Assembly (NCBI GenBank): GCA_039589195.1 | Contig: JBDHHV010000038.1 | Span: forward strand, 1-64,000 | DNA from: JBDHAC01 sp039589195 | Lineage (GTDB): Bacteria > Gemmatimonadota > Gemmatimonadetes > Palauibacterales > Palauibacteraceae | DNA length: 64,000 nucleotides | Direction of reading: 5' to 3' | Shown here: in pieces, positions 42,899-51,631 of the stretch | How the letters are laid out: every line of letters starts with the position of its first letter | Position numbering within the stretch: position 1 is the first letter of the stretch | Notes under the pieces: generated by a model | What the model was told of the DNA's origin: nothing | Database searches by the model: none | What the model saw: only the letters and a program-made list of their open reading frames with translations | Position numbers and translations under genes: made by a program

Positions 42899-43048
42899 GC
42901 GCTCGGGACGTAGAGAGCGTGGACACAACAGGGCCGCGTCGAACGTAGATACCAGGGGGGAAAAGCCTCAATACAGGAAGACCTCATTGGGGCGGACCTC
43001 GACCTCCGCAGCGGTGTCATCGACCCTGTACCCCGGCCGGAGTCGACC

Positions 43049-43687
43049 ATGAGGCGTTGGAGGCTCAGACGACTGATGCTCCGCACGCTGGTGGCCCTCG
43101 TCGCGCTCATCGCGCTCTATCTGCTGGTGATCCGGCCCTGGCACCTGCGGTGGGGTGCCACCGACGAGGAGGTCGCTCGTCCCATGCCCGGTGACGAGAC
43201 CCACGCACACCCATCGTTCAGCGGCACTCGCGCCGTGACCGTCCGCGCGCGCCCGGAGCATATCTGGCCTTGGCTCGTTCAGATGGGATACCGGCGCGCG
43301 GGATTCTACAGCTACGACCGGCTCGACAACGCCGGCATCCCGAGCTCCGACAGCATCATCCCCGAGTATCAGGATCTGAAGGTGGGGGACCGCGTGCCGA
43401 TGTCTCCCGACGCCTACGTGGAAGTGGAGGAGATGGACCCGGGGCGATCAATGCTGTGGGTGTTCCGGGGGGAGGGTCAATGGGAGAACGCCACCTGGGC
43501 CTGGGGGCTGTACGAGGAGGACGAGGGCCAGACGCGCCTGGTCAGCCGGCTGCGAATGACCTACAAGTGGACCCGCCCGAGCATCGTCCCGATGCTGTTC
43601 GTCGATGCCGTCGAGCTCGTGATGATGCGGAAGTGTCTGCTCGGCATCAGAGACCGTGCGGAGCGACTCGCGCGTGAGGCTGCCTAG
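43049..43687 (+). CDS. Membrane-anchored SRPBCC-like protein
   Basis: A 212-residue protein with one N-terminal helix (LRTLVALVALIALYLLVI) and a START/SRPBCC-like domain: TRAVTVRARPEHIWPWLVQM, GYRRAGFYSYDRLDNAGIP, then a beta-strand region with YVEVEEMDPGRSMLWVFRGE and SRLRMTYKWTRP, ending in a long helix. SRPBCC domains form a hydrophobic cavity that binds lipids or aromatic molecules. ATG 43049. It is 4 bases upstream of nuoB and may be co-transcribed with it, though a functional relation is not clear. Confidence 0.75.
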   Translation: MRRWRLRRLMLRTLVALVALIALYLLVIRPWHLRWGATDEEVARPMPGDETHAHPSFSGTRAVTVRARPEHIWPWLVQMGYRRAGFYSYDRLDNAGIPSSDSIIPEYQDLKVGDRVPMSPDAYVEVEEMDPGRSMLWVFRGEGQWENATWAWGLYEEDEGQTRLVSRLRMTYKWTRPSIVPMLFVDAVELVMMRKCLLGIRDRAERLAREAA

Positions 43688-43691
43688 TGCC

Positions 43692-44321
43692 ATGTGGCTG
43701 ACCACGAGGCTGGATCACATCGTCAACTGGGCTCGGCGCAACTCGCTGTGGATGATGCCGTTCAACACGGCGTGCTGCGGGATCGAGTTCATGGCCGCGT
43801 GTGCCTCCAAGTACGACCTCGCGCGGTTCGGGATGGAGAAGCTCGCATTCACGCCCCGTCAGGCGGATCTGATGATCGTCGGCGGACGCGTGACCTACAA
43901 GCTCGCGCCCGTCGTACGGCGCATCTGGGACCAGATGCCGCAGCCCAAGTGGTGCATCGCGATGGGTGCGTGCGCGTCGTCGGGCGGGATGTTCGATAAC
44001 TACACGATCGTCCAGGGGGTCGATTCCATCATTCCGGTGGATGTCTACGTACCCGGCTGCCCGCCACGACCCGAGGGGCTCATCTACGCCATCCTGATGA
44101 TCCAGGAGAAGATCAAGGGCGAGTCCCTCCTTGACCCACGGCCGCGCGCCGAGAGCCCGGAAGCCGCGGGCCGACCGAACCTGCCTCCCGAGACGATCGA
44201 GCTGATCGCCCAGCCGTTCGGGAACTCCACCCGACAGAACCGACCGAGCGGGTTGGTGCCGACCACCGCGGTCCAGCGGCCCCGCGACCGGCGTGACAAG
44301 CGCTTGGAGCTCGACGACTGA
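43692..44321 (+). CDS. nuoB: Stand-alone NADH-quinone oxidoreductase subunit B
   Basis: A 209-residue NuoB, the peripheral-arm subunit that carries iron-sulfur cluster N2 and passes electrons to quinone. The N2 ligands are all present: the tandem Cys28-Cys29 in NTACCGIEF, Cys94 in MGACASSGG and Cys123 in VPGCPPRPEG. The C-terminal 50 residues (ESLLDPRPRAESPEAAGRPN and onwards) are a proline-rich extension. No nuoA, nuoC or other complex I genes are nearby: the next gene is a PD40 lipoprotein on the other strand. It may be a duplicate of the operon copy or the only copy split from the rest. ATG 43692 is 4 bases past the SRPBCC stop; the frame opens earlier at 43656. Confidence 0.9.
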   Translation: MWLTTRLDHIVNWARRNSLWMMPFNTACCGIEFMAACASKYDLARFGMEKLAFTPRQADLMIVGGRVTYKLAPVVRRIWDQMPQPKWCIAMGACASSGGMFDNYTIVQGVDSIIPVDVYVPGCPPRPEGLIYAILMIQEKIKGESLLDPRPRAESPEAAGRPNLPPETIELIAQPFGNSTRQNRPSGLVPTTAVQRPRDRRDKRLELDD

Positions 44322-44349
44322 GCGGCCGCATCAAAACACCTGTTCATTG

Positions 44350-45582
44350 TCAGCCGCCCAAGTCCCCCGACCCGTGACTCCAGTCCGCGTGCCACTGGGC
44401 TCCACCCACACCAGCGGTCACGGGCACGGTCCCCGTGCCATCGAGGGCCACATGGTGGGTCCACCCTGTGTCCCAATTCAGGTAGAGGATCCTGGTCCCG
44501 TCCGGCGACCAGGCGGTGGGCTCGTTGTACGTCCGGCTGTCGGTAACTCTCGTCACCGAGCTGCCGTCCACGTTCATGAGGTAGATTTCCGGGTTCCCGT
44601 CGCGAGAGGACGCGAAGGCGATGCGGCTCCCGTCCGGTGAGCACGAGCTACCGGCCGTCCAGTCGTCTTCTGCGTTTCCTGACAGGTTGACCTGACCACT
44701 CCCGTCGGCATTCATCGCGTATACTTGATACCTGCCGTCTCGCTCCGACCAGAACACGATCTTAGAGCCATCGGGGTGCCACGCCGGGTTGCCGCTATCT
44801 GCCGGATCGTCCGTCAGCTGTACCTGGTCTGTGCCGTCCGCATTCATCACGTAGATATCGAGGTCGCCGTCTCGGTCGCTTGCGAAGGCGATCTTGGAGC
44901 CGTCGGGCGACCAGGCCGGCCACCGGTCACGCCGGCCGCCCGAGGTGAGCCGAGTCTGACCCGTCCCGTCGGCGTTCATCACATAGATGTCTTCGTCACC
45001 CCCTACATAGGTGTAGGCGATCTTCCAGCCGTCGGGCGACCAGGCAGGCCACAGGTTGCCCACCCCAAAGGGCTCTCCAGTGGCCAGATGGGTCAACTGA
45101 CGCAGATCTGTCCCGTTCGGATTGATCGTGTAGATGTCCATGCCCTCTTCCGGGCTCGCACTGAAGGCGATCCGACCCGTGGTGGGGGCTAGGCACGTCA
45201 GTTCGAACGACGCCTGGGCCGTTGCACCTCCGACGACCGTGACGCTGATCGGATTGTCCGGCGTCGTGCAGTTGACCTGCAGCCCCCGGATCGCGACATG
45301 GTGGTCTCCCACGGCAATGTTGGTGAACGTCACGGACCCACTCAGCCCGATGTCGTGCGGATCGAGGCCGTCCACGGTGACCGTGTAGCCATCGGGGTCC
45401 AGCACGGCCTCGCCAGCCTCCGCGCTGGTCAGGGTGGATACTGCGATTGAGCCCGTCGAGGGCCCGGGCGGCGGTGGGGGAGGTTCGACCGTTCCATCGC
45501 CGCACGCCAGTGCGGCGGCGAGAGCCGCGGTCAGCGTCGTGCAAGCCGCTAGAGCGTGGGTGAGCTGTGGTCGGCGTATCAT
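44350..45582 (-). CDS. TolB-like PD40-repeat lipoprotein
   Basis: A 410-residue lipoprotein (LTAALAAALACGD). After a proline stretch and an Ig-like domain (SVTFTNIAVGDHHVAIRGLQ) comes a six-bladed WD40-like PD40 propeller. Repeats show the TolB pattern WSPDGSKIAF, SDRDGDLDIYVMNADGT and similar; each has the aspartate-rich turn (EEGMDIYTINPNGT, GNPEIYLMNVDGS). It is likely bound to the outer membrane. No partner protease is next to it. Starts at ATG 45582. Confidence 0.82.
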   Translation of the reverse strand: MIRRPQLTHALAACTTLTAALAAALACGDGTVEPPPPPPGPSTGSIAVSTLTSAEAGEAVLDPDGYTVTVDGLDPHDIGLSGSVTFTNIAVGDHHVAIRGLQVNCTTPDNPISVTVVGGATAQASFELTCLAPTTGRIAFSASPEEGMDIYTINPNGTDLRQLTHLATGEPFGVGNLWPAWSPDGWKIAYTYVGGDEDIYVMNADGTGQTRLTSGGRRDRWPAWSPDGSKIAFASDRDGDLDIYVMNADGTDQVQLTDDPADSGNPAWHPDGSKIVFWSERDGRYQVYAMNADGSGQVNLSGNAEDDWTAGSSCSPDGSRIAFASSRDGNPEIYLMNVDGSSVTRVTDSRTYNEPTAWSPDGTRILYLNWDTGWTHHVALDGTGTVPVTAGVGGAQWHADWSHGSGDLGG

Positions 45583-45915
45583 GCCTTCACGCCCTCCTAG
45601 CCGATGAGAACCTCTTTGCGCCTGCCACGGTCCGTCTGCGGTAGGGGGCAGACTCGAAGTCGTGGCGTGCCATCGGCCGTAACACGTCGCGGCTCGTGGG
45701 CGGAATGCCTACCACCATGGGCGAGTGTGACCCGCCCGCAAGTCGGGAGAAGGTCTACAAGAACTGTGGGGAGAACCCCTGGTCCGATGACCGGAGGCGT
45801 CTGCCGGTTACGATTTGAAAACCTGCGACCACGGTATTACGCCTAGGGTCCGTGCTCCCTAGGTTGCTCGGTCGTTGCGCGATTCGGACTCCAATGCAAT
45901 AGCGGGACCCAAGAC
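45583..45915. other. Intergenic region with a 7-bp inverted repeat
   Basis: No gene is supported in these 333 bases between divergent genes. CCTAGGG at 45842-45848 and CCCTAGG at 45857-45863 form a perfect inverted repeat around an 8-base centre, 53 bases before the 2-oxoglutarate oxygenase start. This may be an operator or the leader hairpin of that gene. GACTCGAAGTC near 45649 is a second short palindrome. No tRNA-like fold was recognised. Confidence 0.35.
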
Positions 45916-46914
45916 ATGGCACCGATAATCCCGGTAATCGACGTATCCTCTCTAAGCCGTCCCGGGGCGGACGCCGAGCTGTCGGATGTGGTGGAGCGGA
46001 TTTCCGCCGCGTGCCGGGACTGGGGCTTCTTTCAGGTGGTCGACCATGGAATCCCCGATGAGCTCATCGAGAGGGTGTGGACGGAGGCCCGGTCGTTCTT
46101 CTCCCTCCCACGCGAAGAGAAGGTCGCGATCGCGCGCACGGCCGAGAATCCGCGCGGCTACTACGATCGCGAGTTGACCAAGAACGTTCGCGATCTGAAG
46201 GAGGTTTTCGACTTCGGGTACCTCGCTCACCCGGACCTCCCCGACGATCACCTGGAGAATCGTGCCGCCGTCGACGGATCGAACCAGTGGCCAGCGTCGT
46301 TGAAGACCTTCAAGCCAACGATGATGGAGTACTTCCAGGCCTGCAAGGGACTGGGAACACGGATCTTCGAAGGGTTCTGTATGGGGCTGGGGCTGCGTCG
46401 CGATCGTCTCCACCGCTATTTCGAGCGACACACGAGCTTCGTCCGCTTGAACTACTATCCGCTCGAGGATCCGCTCGACCCGGAGGAGTCGGAGGGCGTG
46501 ACGGACCTCGGGGATCTGGCGCTGGGCCACCACACGGACGCCGGTGCGCTCACGATCCTACTCCAAGATGACGTGGGCGGGCTCCAGGTGTTCGACGGCG
46601 AGGATTGGCTGGACGTGGTCCCGGTCGAAGGCGCGTTCGTGATCAACATCGGTGACATGACCCAGGTGTGGTCGAACGACCGGTATCGGGCCGCGCTCCA
46701 CAGGGTTCGACCGATGACCGCCCGCGCCCGGCTGAGCGTGCCATTCTTCTTCAATCCTTCGTACGAGACCGACTGCGCGCCTCTGCCTGCGGACGGTGGG
46801 GAAGAGCCACGCTACCGTCCCGTGAACTGGGGGGAGTTTCGCCGGGCTCGCACGGCGGGCGACTACGCTGACTACGGGAAGGAGATCCAGATCGAGGACT
46901 TCCGGCTGCGGTGA
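45916..46914 (+). CDS. 2-oxoglutarate/Fe(II)-dependent oxygenase (isopenicillin N synthase family)
   Basis: A 332-residue non-haem iron oxygenase. The N-terminal DIOX_N domain starts PVIDVSSLSR and contains DWGFFQVVDHGIPDELIERV. Iron ligands are in HHTDAGALTILLQDD (His206, Asp208) and AALHRV (His262), with the 2-oxoglutarate Arg in RARLSVPFFF (near 272). Family members hydroxylate or desaturate small molecules, including amino acids, gibberellin-like substrates and antibiotic precursors. ATG 45916 has no strong ribosome site. Its TGA overlaps the next gene's GTG, so the serine hydrolase is coupled to it. Substrate unknown. Confidence 0.9.
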   Translation: MAPIIPVIDVSSLSRPGADAELSDVVERISAACRDWGFFQVVDHGIPDELIERVWTEARSFFSLPREEKVAIARTAENPRGYYDRELTKNVRDLKEVFDFGYLAHPDLPDDHLENRAAVDGSNQWPASLKTFKPTMMEYFQACKGLGTRIFEGFCMGLGLRRDRLHRYFERHTSFVRLNYYPLEDPLDPEESEGVTDLGDLALGHHTDAGALTILLQDDVGGLQVFDGEDWLDVVPVEGAFVINIGDMTQVWSNDRYRAALHRVRPMTARARLSVPFFFNPSYETDCAPLPADGGEEPRYRPVNWGEFRRARTAGDYADYGKEIQIEDFRLR

Positions 46915-48125
46915 TGGGACCTGGTCGCTCCGCCGCTGAGCCTGGGAGGCTTCTCGCAGGCTCCACGCTCACCCGGTCCCCGGCTCTGTGGGTCGGGATC
47001 GCGGTCCTCACTGCCTGTGGCTCGCCACCCGACTCCGGGTCCTCCGCCTCCAGCCGCTCCATCGACCCTGGCGCCTCCCAGGCCGCCGAGCTCTACGTGC
47101 CTGGGTCGGGCGATGCCTGGGAGCGACGCGAGCCGGCCGAGATGGGGTTTGACGCACTGGCTCTGGCGGAGGCCGTCGCCTGGGCACAAGCGCACGAGAC
47201 CTCCATGCCCGAGGATCCGGGGCAATACCTACGCGATCGCTTCGAGGGACAACCTCATCAGGAGATCGTGGGTCCGACCAGGGAGCGCGGCGGCGTGAAC
47301 GGCCTCCTCCTGCGCGACGGCTACATCGTGGCCGAATGGGGGGACACCGAGCGGGCCGACATGACGTTCAGCGTCACGAAGAGCTATCTCTCGACGGTGG
47401 TGGGATTGGCGTGGGATCGAGGGCTGATCCCGGATCTGGATGAGCCCCAAGGGGCGCTGATCCGAGACGGGGGCTTCGACTCACCCCACAACGCCCGGAT
47501 CACGTGGCGCCACCATCTGCAACAGCTCTCGGAGTGGGAGGGCACGCTGTTCGGCAAGCCGGACCGGGCCGATCGCCGACGCGGGGTAGATCGTCAGCTC
47601 CAGGCCCCCGGGACGTTCTGGGAATACAACGACGTACGGGTCAATCGGCTCGCGCTCTCGCTGAAGCGCGAGATCATGGATCCGATCGGAGCCTCGGATA
47701 CGTGGGAATGGCACGGGTACGAGACCTCGTCGGTGGAGGTCGGCGGCGAACGGGTCCAGTCGGTGAGCGGCGGTGGTCACTGGGGTGGCGGGATGTTCAT
47801 CTCCTCCCGCGATCACGCTCGCTTCGGGCTACTCCTGCTGCGGCGCGGCCGCTGGGGTGACCGGCAGCTGGTCTCCGAGGCGTGGATCGACGAGGCTCTC
47901 ACCCCATCTATCCAACCCAACTACGGCTTCATGTGGTGGTTGAACACGGACCGTGAGCAGTTCCCCAACGCGCCCGAGTCCAGCTTCTTCGCGCTCGGGG
48001 CCGCTTCGACATCGACCATCTGGGTCGACCCGGACCACGACATCGTGATGGTGTCCCGCTGGGTGGACGGCCCCGACGTGAACGAGCTGATCGGCAAGGT
48101 GGTGGCGGCCCTCGTGAACGACTGA
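46911..48125 (+). CDS. Serine hydrolase of the beta-lactamase/penicillin-binding superfamily, lipoprotein
   Basis: A 404-residue exported lipoprotein (ALWVGIAVLTACGS). The class C-type motifs are FSVTKSYLSTVVG (SxxK near 153), FWEYNDVRVN (YxN near 240), and a third motif equivalent to KTG/HxG near GAASTSTIW. N-terminal DxW (RREPAEMGFD) introduces the fold. This family includes esterases and D-aminopeptidases as well as beta-lactamases; the substrate is unknown. It starts at GTG 46911, overlapping the upstream oxygenase by 4 bases (GTGA), an odd pairing of cytoplasmic and exported enzymes, which suggests a shared small-molecule pathway. Confidence 0.85.
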   Translation: MMGPGRSAAEPGRLLAGSTLTRSPALWVGIAVLTACGSPPDSGSSASSRSIDPGASQAAELYVPGSGDAWERREPAEMGFDALALAEAVAWAQAHETSMPEDPGQYLRDRFEGQPHQEIVGPTRERGGVNGLLLRDGYIVAEWGDTERADMTFSVTKSYLSTVVGLAWDRGLIPDLDEPQGALIRDGGFDSPHNARITWRHHLQQLSEWEGTLFGKPDRADRRRGVDRQLQAPGTFWEYNDVRVNRLALSLKREIMDPIGASDTWEWHGYETSSVEVGGERVQSVSGGGHWGGGMFISSRDHARFGLLLLRRGRWGDRQLVSEAWIDEALTPSIQPNYGFMWWLNTDREQFPNAPESSFFALGAASTSTIWVDPDHDIVMVSRWVDGPDVNELIGKVVAALVND

Positions 48126-48310
48126 GCGCGGGCTCCCACGAGCTGTACCCGGCGAGGAGCGCCCCGCTCGCGTAGGTGGCCCTCTACCGCCGGCCGATCG
48201 CAACGCCTACTCTACGAAGAGAGGAACTTACGCCCCCGGATCGAGTTCGATCACGTAGTCCCATCTCAACCATGAAGTCTCCGGCCGCAGGTGCCGCAGG
48301 AGATCCTATC

Positions 48311-48724
48311 ATGCGCAGGTCATTACTCGCCTCGGTCGTCCTTTCGTTGGTGGTTGCCGGCGCCGCCCGGGCTCAAGATCCCGACGAATGCCAGCGCTGG
48401 TCGGTAGAGGTCAGCAACTCCGAGACCATCGAGATTTCGGTGTACGCCTTCCGAGGCGACCGAGTGCCACCCAGGGTCTTTCAGCGGGAGCGCTCCAGGC
48501 TCCGCGGAGGATTCCTGAAGCGAATCAACGCTCGGGGCAGGGAAACCATAGAGCTGCGGCCAGGGCTGTCGATAATCTGGATTGAGCCCGTGGACGCGGA
48601 GCACGCACGCCAGGACCTCGGCTGGTCGGAGGCGGCCGTGATCGTCGCCTCACCCACACGCCGGACCCGCATCACGAATGTCCGGATACGAACCGAGTTC
48701 ACCTGCCTGGACGACCCCAGGTAG
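48311..48724 (+). CDS. Small secreted protein of unknown function
   Basis: A 137-residue protein with a signal peptide (MRRSLLASVVLSLVVAGAAR, cleaved after ARA). The mature chain is beta-rich with CQRWSVEVSNSETIEISVYA, LKRINARGRETIELRPGLSI and NVRIRTEFTCLDDP; its two Cys at the ends likely form a disulfide. ATG 48311 is used because the leader begins there; an in-frame ATG at 48272 would add a Pro/Ala-rich stretch. No family recognised. It stands between the serine hydrolase and another secreted gene on the same strand, with gaps of about 185 and 150 bases. Confidence 0.65.
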   Translation: MRRSLLASVVLSLVVAGAARAQDPDECQRWSVEVSNSETIEISVYAFRGDRVPPRVFQRERSRLRGGFLKRINARGRETIELRPGLSIIWIEPVDAEHARQDLGWSEAAVIVASPTRRTRITNVRIRTEFTCLDDPR

Positions 48725-48875
48725 CGGCGCCAGCCCGATGTCGATCGCCAAGGCTAGTGCCCGGGAGTGTTCACCCGGACACTGACGCACGAGCACGCCC
48801 TGATTCAAGAGTGGTCCGCCTTTTCCGCACCGCAGTCGGCGGTGCTATTGCTCCAACCAGCCACAGGAGGAAACC

Positions 48876-49331
48876 ATGCGCAAGCTCCCGCTCTACCTGG
48901 GTCTTTTGATCGTCTTCGGCCTGCCGGGCTCCGTCGCCGCGCAGGACGAGGACGGCGAGGTGCCCCCGACCCTCCGCCTCTCGTTTTACCACTGCGACAT
49001 GAACGAGCTCGGCCCCGCCATCGAGCAGATGGAGACCATGGAGATCCCGATCTGGGACGAGCTCGTGGATGAGGGGATGGTTGAAAGCTACGGACACTAC
49101 TTCCACGCCTGGGCGAGCGAGTGGAACGTCGGGATCTACACGGTGGCCGAGAGCATCGAGGCCGTGCTCGCCGCGACCGTGGAGTTCGGCAATCGCATGC
49201 AGGAGCGGCACCCCGACGCCGCCAACGGGCTCAACCAGCTGTGCCCCGCGCACCGGGACGGCTTCTACGTCTTCGGCCCGAGGACGGGCGAGGATGACGA
49301 CGAGGAGGGCGAAGAAGGCGGCGGAAGCTGA
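48876..49331 (+). CDS. Secreted protein of unknown function with acidic tail
   Basis: A 151-residue exported protein (LPLYLGLLIVFGLPGSVAAQ). The mature part has LRLSFYHCDMNELGPAIEQM, VESYGHYFHAWASEWNVGIY and LNQLCPAHRDGFYVFGP, two Cys, and ends in an acidic glycine-rich tail. ETMEIPIWDELVDEGMVES resembles conserved hypothetical proteins of Gemmatimonadota that I cannot name. The ATG follows AGGAGGAAACC, an excellent ribosome site. A strong hairpin terminator lies 33 bases after the stop, so it is a single-gene or last-gene transcript. Confidence 0.7.
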   Translation: MRKLPLYLGLLIVFGLPGSVAAQDEDGEVPPTLRLSFYHCDMNELGPAIEQMETMEIPIWDELVDEGMVESYGHYFHAWASEWNVGIYTVAESIEAVLAATVEFGNRMQERHPDAANGLNQLCPAHRDGFYVFGPRTGEDDDEEGEEGGGS

Positions 49332-49363
49332 GCACCGGGCGCCGCGGCCCAGGTGACGAATGG

Positions 49364-49396
49364 CACGAAGAGCCCCGAGCACCGGGGCTCTTCGTG
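49364..49396. terminator. 14-bp perfect hairpin terminator
   Basis: 49364-49377 pairs perfectly with 49383-49396 around a 5-base loop. It begins 33 bases after the stop of the secreted-protein gene. The base of the stem is A/T-containing (CACGAAGAG...CTCTTCGTG) but no T run follows, so it may work in both directions or with Rho. The position and the perfect stem make it convincing. Confidence 0.7.
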
Positions 49397-49695
49397 TCTC
49401 CGGAACCGATCGGGCTTCGAAGCCCGCTGGGCCGCTCACCCGGGTTGAAGCGCCCCGCGTCGCGATCGCAGACTCGCCCCGGGCCCGAGGCCTTCTGTCT
49501 CGACCGAGACATCCCGCGTTACCACGAACGCGGCGCATAAGTCCAGCGCTCTTAAACGGGTAGCATCGCACGAAGCCAAACCGATGGTGGTGGCGCAATA
49601 CCTGCCTCCAGTCCTCGCCCGTAGAGTTGTGGCCGCGAAGGGAGCCGCCCGCGACTCAGGTGCGGCCGCCACGACTCACCATCGAGGAGAGTCCC
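49397..49695. other. Non-coding stretch before the radical SAM gene
   Basis: About 300 bases follow the terminator at 49364-49396. The open frames here show no homology features, leader peptides or ribosome sites. The sequence between 49540 and 49640 is less GC-rich than its surroundings and may hold the promoter of the radical SAM gene, but no clear -35/-10 pair was found. Confidence 0.35.
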
Positions 49696-50940
49696 GTGCC
49701 CACCGAACTCGATCATCGTAGCCTCTATCGACTGCCGTGGAGCCTGCCCGATAACTCCATCTCATGGCTCGAACCCACGGCTGCCTGCAACCTCGCGTGC
49801 CTCGGTTGCTACCGGACCAACGATCCCAAGGCGCACAAGACGCTCGATGAGATCGACCGTGAGCTGGACGTCTTCACCCGGCTGCGCACCGCGGATGGAA
49901 TCTCCATCGCCGGAGGAGATCCCCTGACCCACCCCGAGATCGTCGACATCGTCGCGAAGATCTCCGAGCGGGGCATCAAGCCGATCCTCAACACCAACGG
50001 CCTGAGTCTGACCCGGGACCTGCTGGTCGAGCTGCAGGGAGCGGGTCTGCAGGGGCTCACCTTGCACATCGACAGCAAGCAGCGACGCCCTCATTGGCGG
50101 GACAAGACGGAGATCGAGCACAACGATCTCAGGCTCGAGTACGCGCAGATGATCGCGTCCGTGGGCGGCCTCTCCTGCTCCTTCAACTCCACCGTTTATG
50201 AAGACACGCTGCCGGCCGTCCCCGAGATCGTGGCATGGGGCCAGCGACACATCGACATCGTTCACGTCCTGGTGTTCATCTCGTTCCGCGCGGGCATGCT
50301 GGAGGGCGATTTCGACTACTTCGCAGGTGGTGAGCGCATCGACTTCAGCTCCGTGCCCTATGCTTCGGAGGACCCGGGCCGGATCGACATCCAGTCCACC
50401 GAGATCCTCGCGGCGATTCAGGAGCGGTTTCCCGACTTTCGTCCTTGCGCGTACCTGAACGGGACGCAACGCCCGAACTCTTTCAAGTGGCTCCTGACGG
50501 GCAGGGTCGGGTCAAAGCACCAGATCTACGGATATGTCGGCCCACGGTTCATGGAGCTCGCTCAGATGTCCCATCACCTTCGGCACGGACGCTACCTGGC
50601 GTACACCAGCCCACGTGTCCATCGTCGCGGGCGCTCGATGATGCTCCTCGCGCCGGTCGACGCGGGCATTCGCCATGCCGCGGGAGCCTATCTGCGTGCG
50701 CTTGCCTTACACCCCCTCCGGACCCTCGCACGCGCCCGCTTCCAATCGGTGATGATCATCCAGCCGGCGGACATGCTCCCCAACGGGCGGATGGATATGT
50801 GCGACGGCTGTCCGGACATGACCGTGTGGCAGGACGAGTTGGCGTGGTCCTGTCGCCTGGAGGAGCCGATGCCGCGGTCTTTGGGATGGAATCGGCAGCC
50901 GGCCCCTCCACGCCTCGAGAGCATCCGCGCCTCCGGGTGA
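49696..50940 (+). CDS. Radical SAM protein with C-terminal Cys cluster
   Basis: A 414-residue radical S-adenosylmethionine enzyme. The iron-sulfur motif is EPTAACNLACLGCYRTN (Cys31, Cys35, Cys38), followed by DGISIAGGDPLTHPEIVDIV, the SAM-binding GGDP box, and barrel strands ILNTNGLSLT and LTLHIDSKQRR. Near the C-terminus, MCDGCPDMTVWQDELAWSC (about residues 374-395) offers three more Cys that could hold an auxiliary cluster. Start GTG 49696 gives the family-like N-terminus; the upstream frame has no leader. The next gene, a PAP2-family membrane protein, overlaps by GTGA, so both likely work in one lipid or cell-surface pathway. The reaction is unknown. Confidence 0.87.
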   Translation: MPTELDHRSLYRLPWSLPDNSISWLEPTAACNLACLGCYRTNDPKAHKTLDEIDRELDVFTRLRTADGISIAGGDPLTHPEIVDIVAKISERGIKPILNTNGLSLTRDLLVELQGAGLQGLTLHIDSKQRRPHWRDKTEIEHNDLRLEYAQMIASVGGLSCSFNSTVYEDTLPAVPEIVAWGQRHIDIVHVLVFISFRAGMLEGDFDYFAGGERIDFSSVPYASEDPGRIDIQSTEILAAIQERFPDFRPCAYLNGTQRPNSFKWLLTGRVGSKHQIYGYVGPRFMELAQMSHHLRHGRYLAYTSPRVHRRGRSMMLLAPVDAGIRHAAGAYLRALALHPLRTLARARFQSVMIIQPADMLPNGRMDMCDGCPDMTVWQDELAWSCRLEEPMPRSLGWNRQPAPPRLESIRASG

Positions 50941-51578
50941 GCGGTTGGGCTCGCCTGGCCTCGTTCGCGGCCGTGATGGCGTTTCACGTGGCCATCTACT
51001 CGGCCGTCAACTCCACGAACAGCGCGCGCGACCCGACGCAGTTCCATAATCTGTTTACGCCTTTCGATGCGTGGATCCCCTATCTCGGCTGGACCTCCTT
51101 CATCTACTACTTCGGCGACCTGTACATGGGCGCATGGGCCGCCATCGTCGTCGTGCGGCTTGATCGTGGGTTCGGGCGTGCCATGAGGGCATATGTCGGC
51201 ATGGTCATCGTGGGCGGGGTCGTGCAGGTGCTCATTCCGGCGAGCGCCCCGCTCCCGGCGGAGTTCCACTGGCTGCAGGCCCGCGTGCACGAGCTCTCCA
51301 TACCACCCTACGCCTGTCTGCCGTCCATGCACGTAGCTCTTACAGCCTTGCCGGCTGCGCTCTCGATACATGTACTGAAGTCGCCGGTCGCCCGAGGCCT
51401 GTCGGTGAGCGCGGCGATACTTATCACGATCTCGACGCTCACGACGAAAGAGCACTTCCTCTTGGACGCAGTCGCCGGCGTGGCCTTGGCCGCGATCGCG
51501 TACGCCTACTGGCGAAGAGGAGCATTGCTCCCGACTCGGGCGCGGTGGGCGCGGCAGCCGTGGGGCTCGGTCGGGTGA
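50937..51578 (+). CDS. PAP2/inositolphosphotransferase-like membrane protein
   Basis: A 213-residue membrane protein with about six helices. The PAP2 active-site signature is recognisable: PYACLPSMHVALTALPAALS (PSMH motif) near 125 and KEHFLLDAVAGVALAAIAYA, where His and Asp complete the phosphatase/phosphotransferase site. The upstream K-x6-RP motif is degenerate. It resembles AUR1/IPC-synthase-like PAP2 proteins more than undecaprenyl phosphatases. It probably moves or removes a phosphate head group on a lipid. Start is GTG 50937, overlapping the radical SAM stop (GTGA). ATG 50886 is an alternative. Confidence 0.82.
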   Translation: MSGWARLASFAAVMAFHVAIYSAVNSTNSARDPTQFHNLFTPFDAWIPYLGWTSFIYYFGDLYMGAWAAIVVVRLDRGFGRAMRAYVGMVIVGGVVQVLIPASAPLPAEFHWLQARVHELSIPPYACLPSMHVALTALPAALSIHVLKSPVARGLSVSAAILITISTLTTKEHFLLDAVAGVALAAIAYAYWRRGALLPTRARWARQPWGSVG

Positions 51579-51631
51579 CGGACGGGCCCTCACGTTCGAC
51601 GGAATGACCGGCGCGCGAGAGCAGACCCCTT

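Noticed and set aside
41306..42928. Minus-strand open frame opposite the BTAD regulator
   Set aside because: No leader, domain or ribosome site; the plus-strand product is fully explained.
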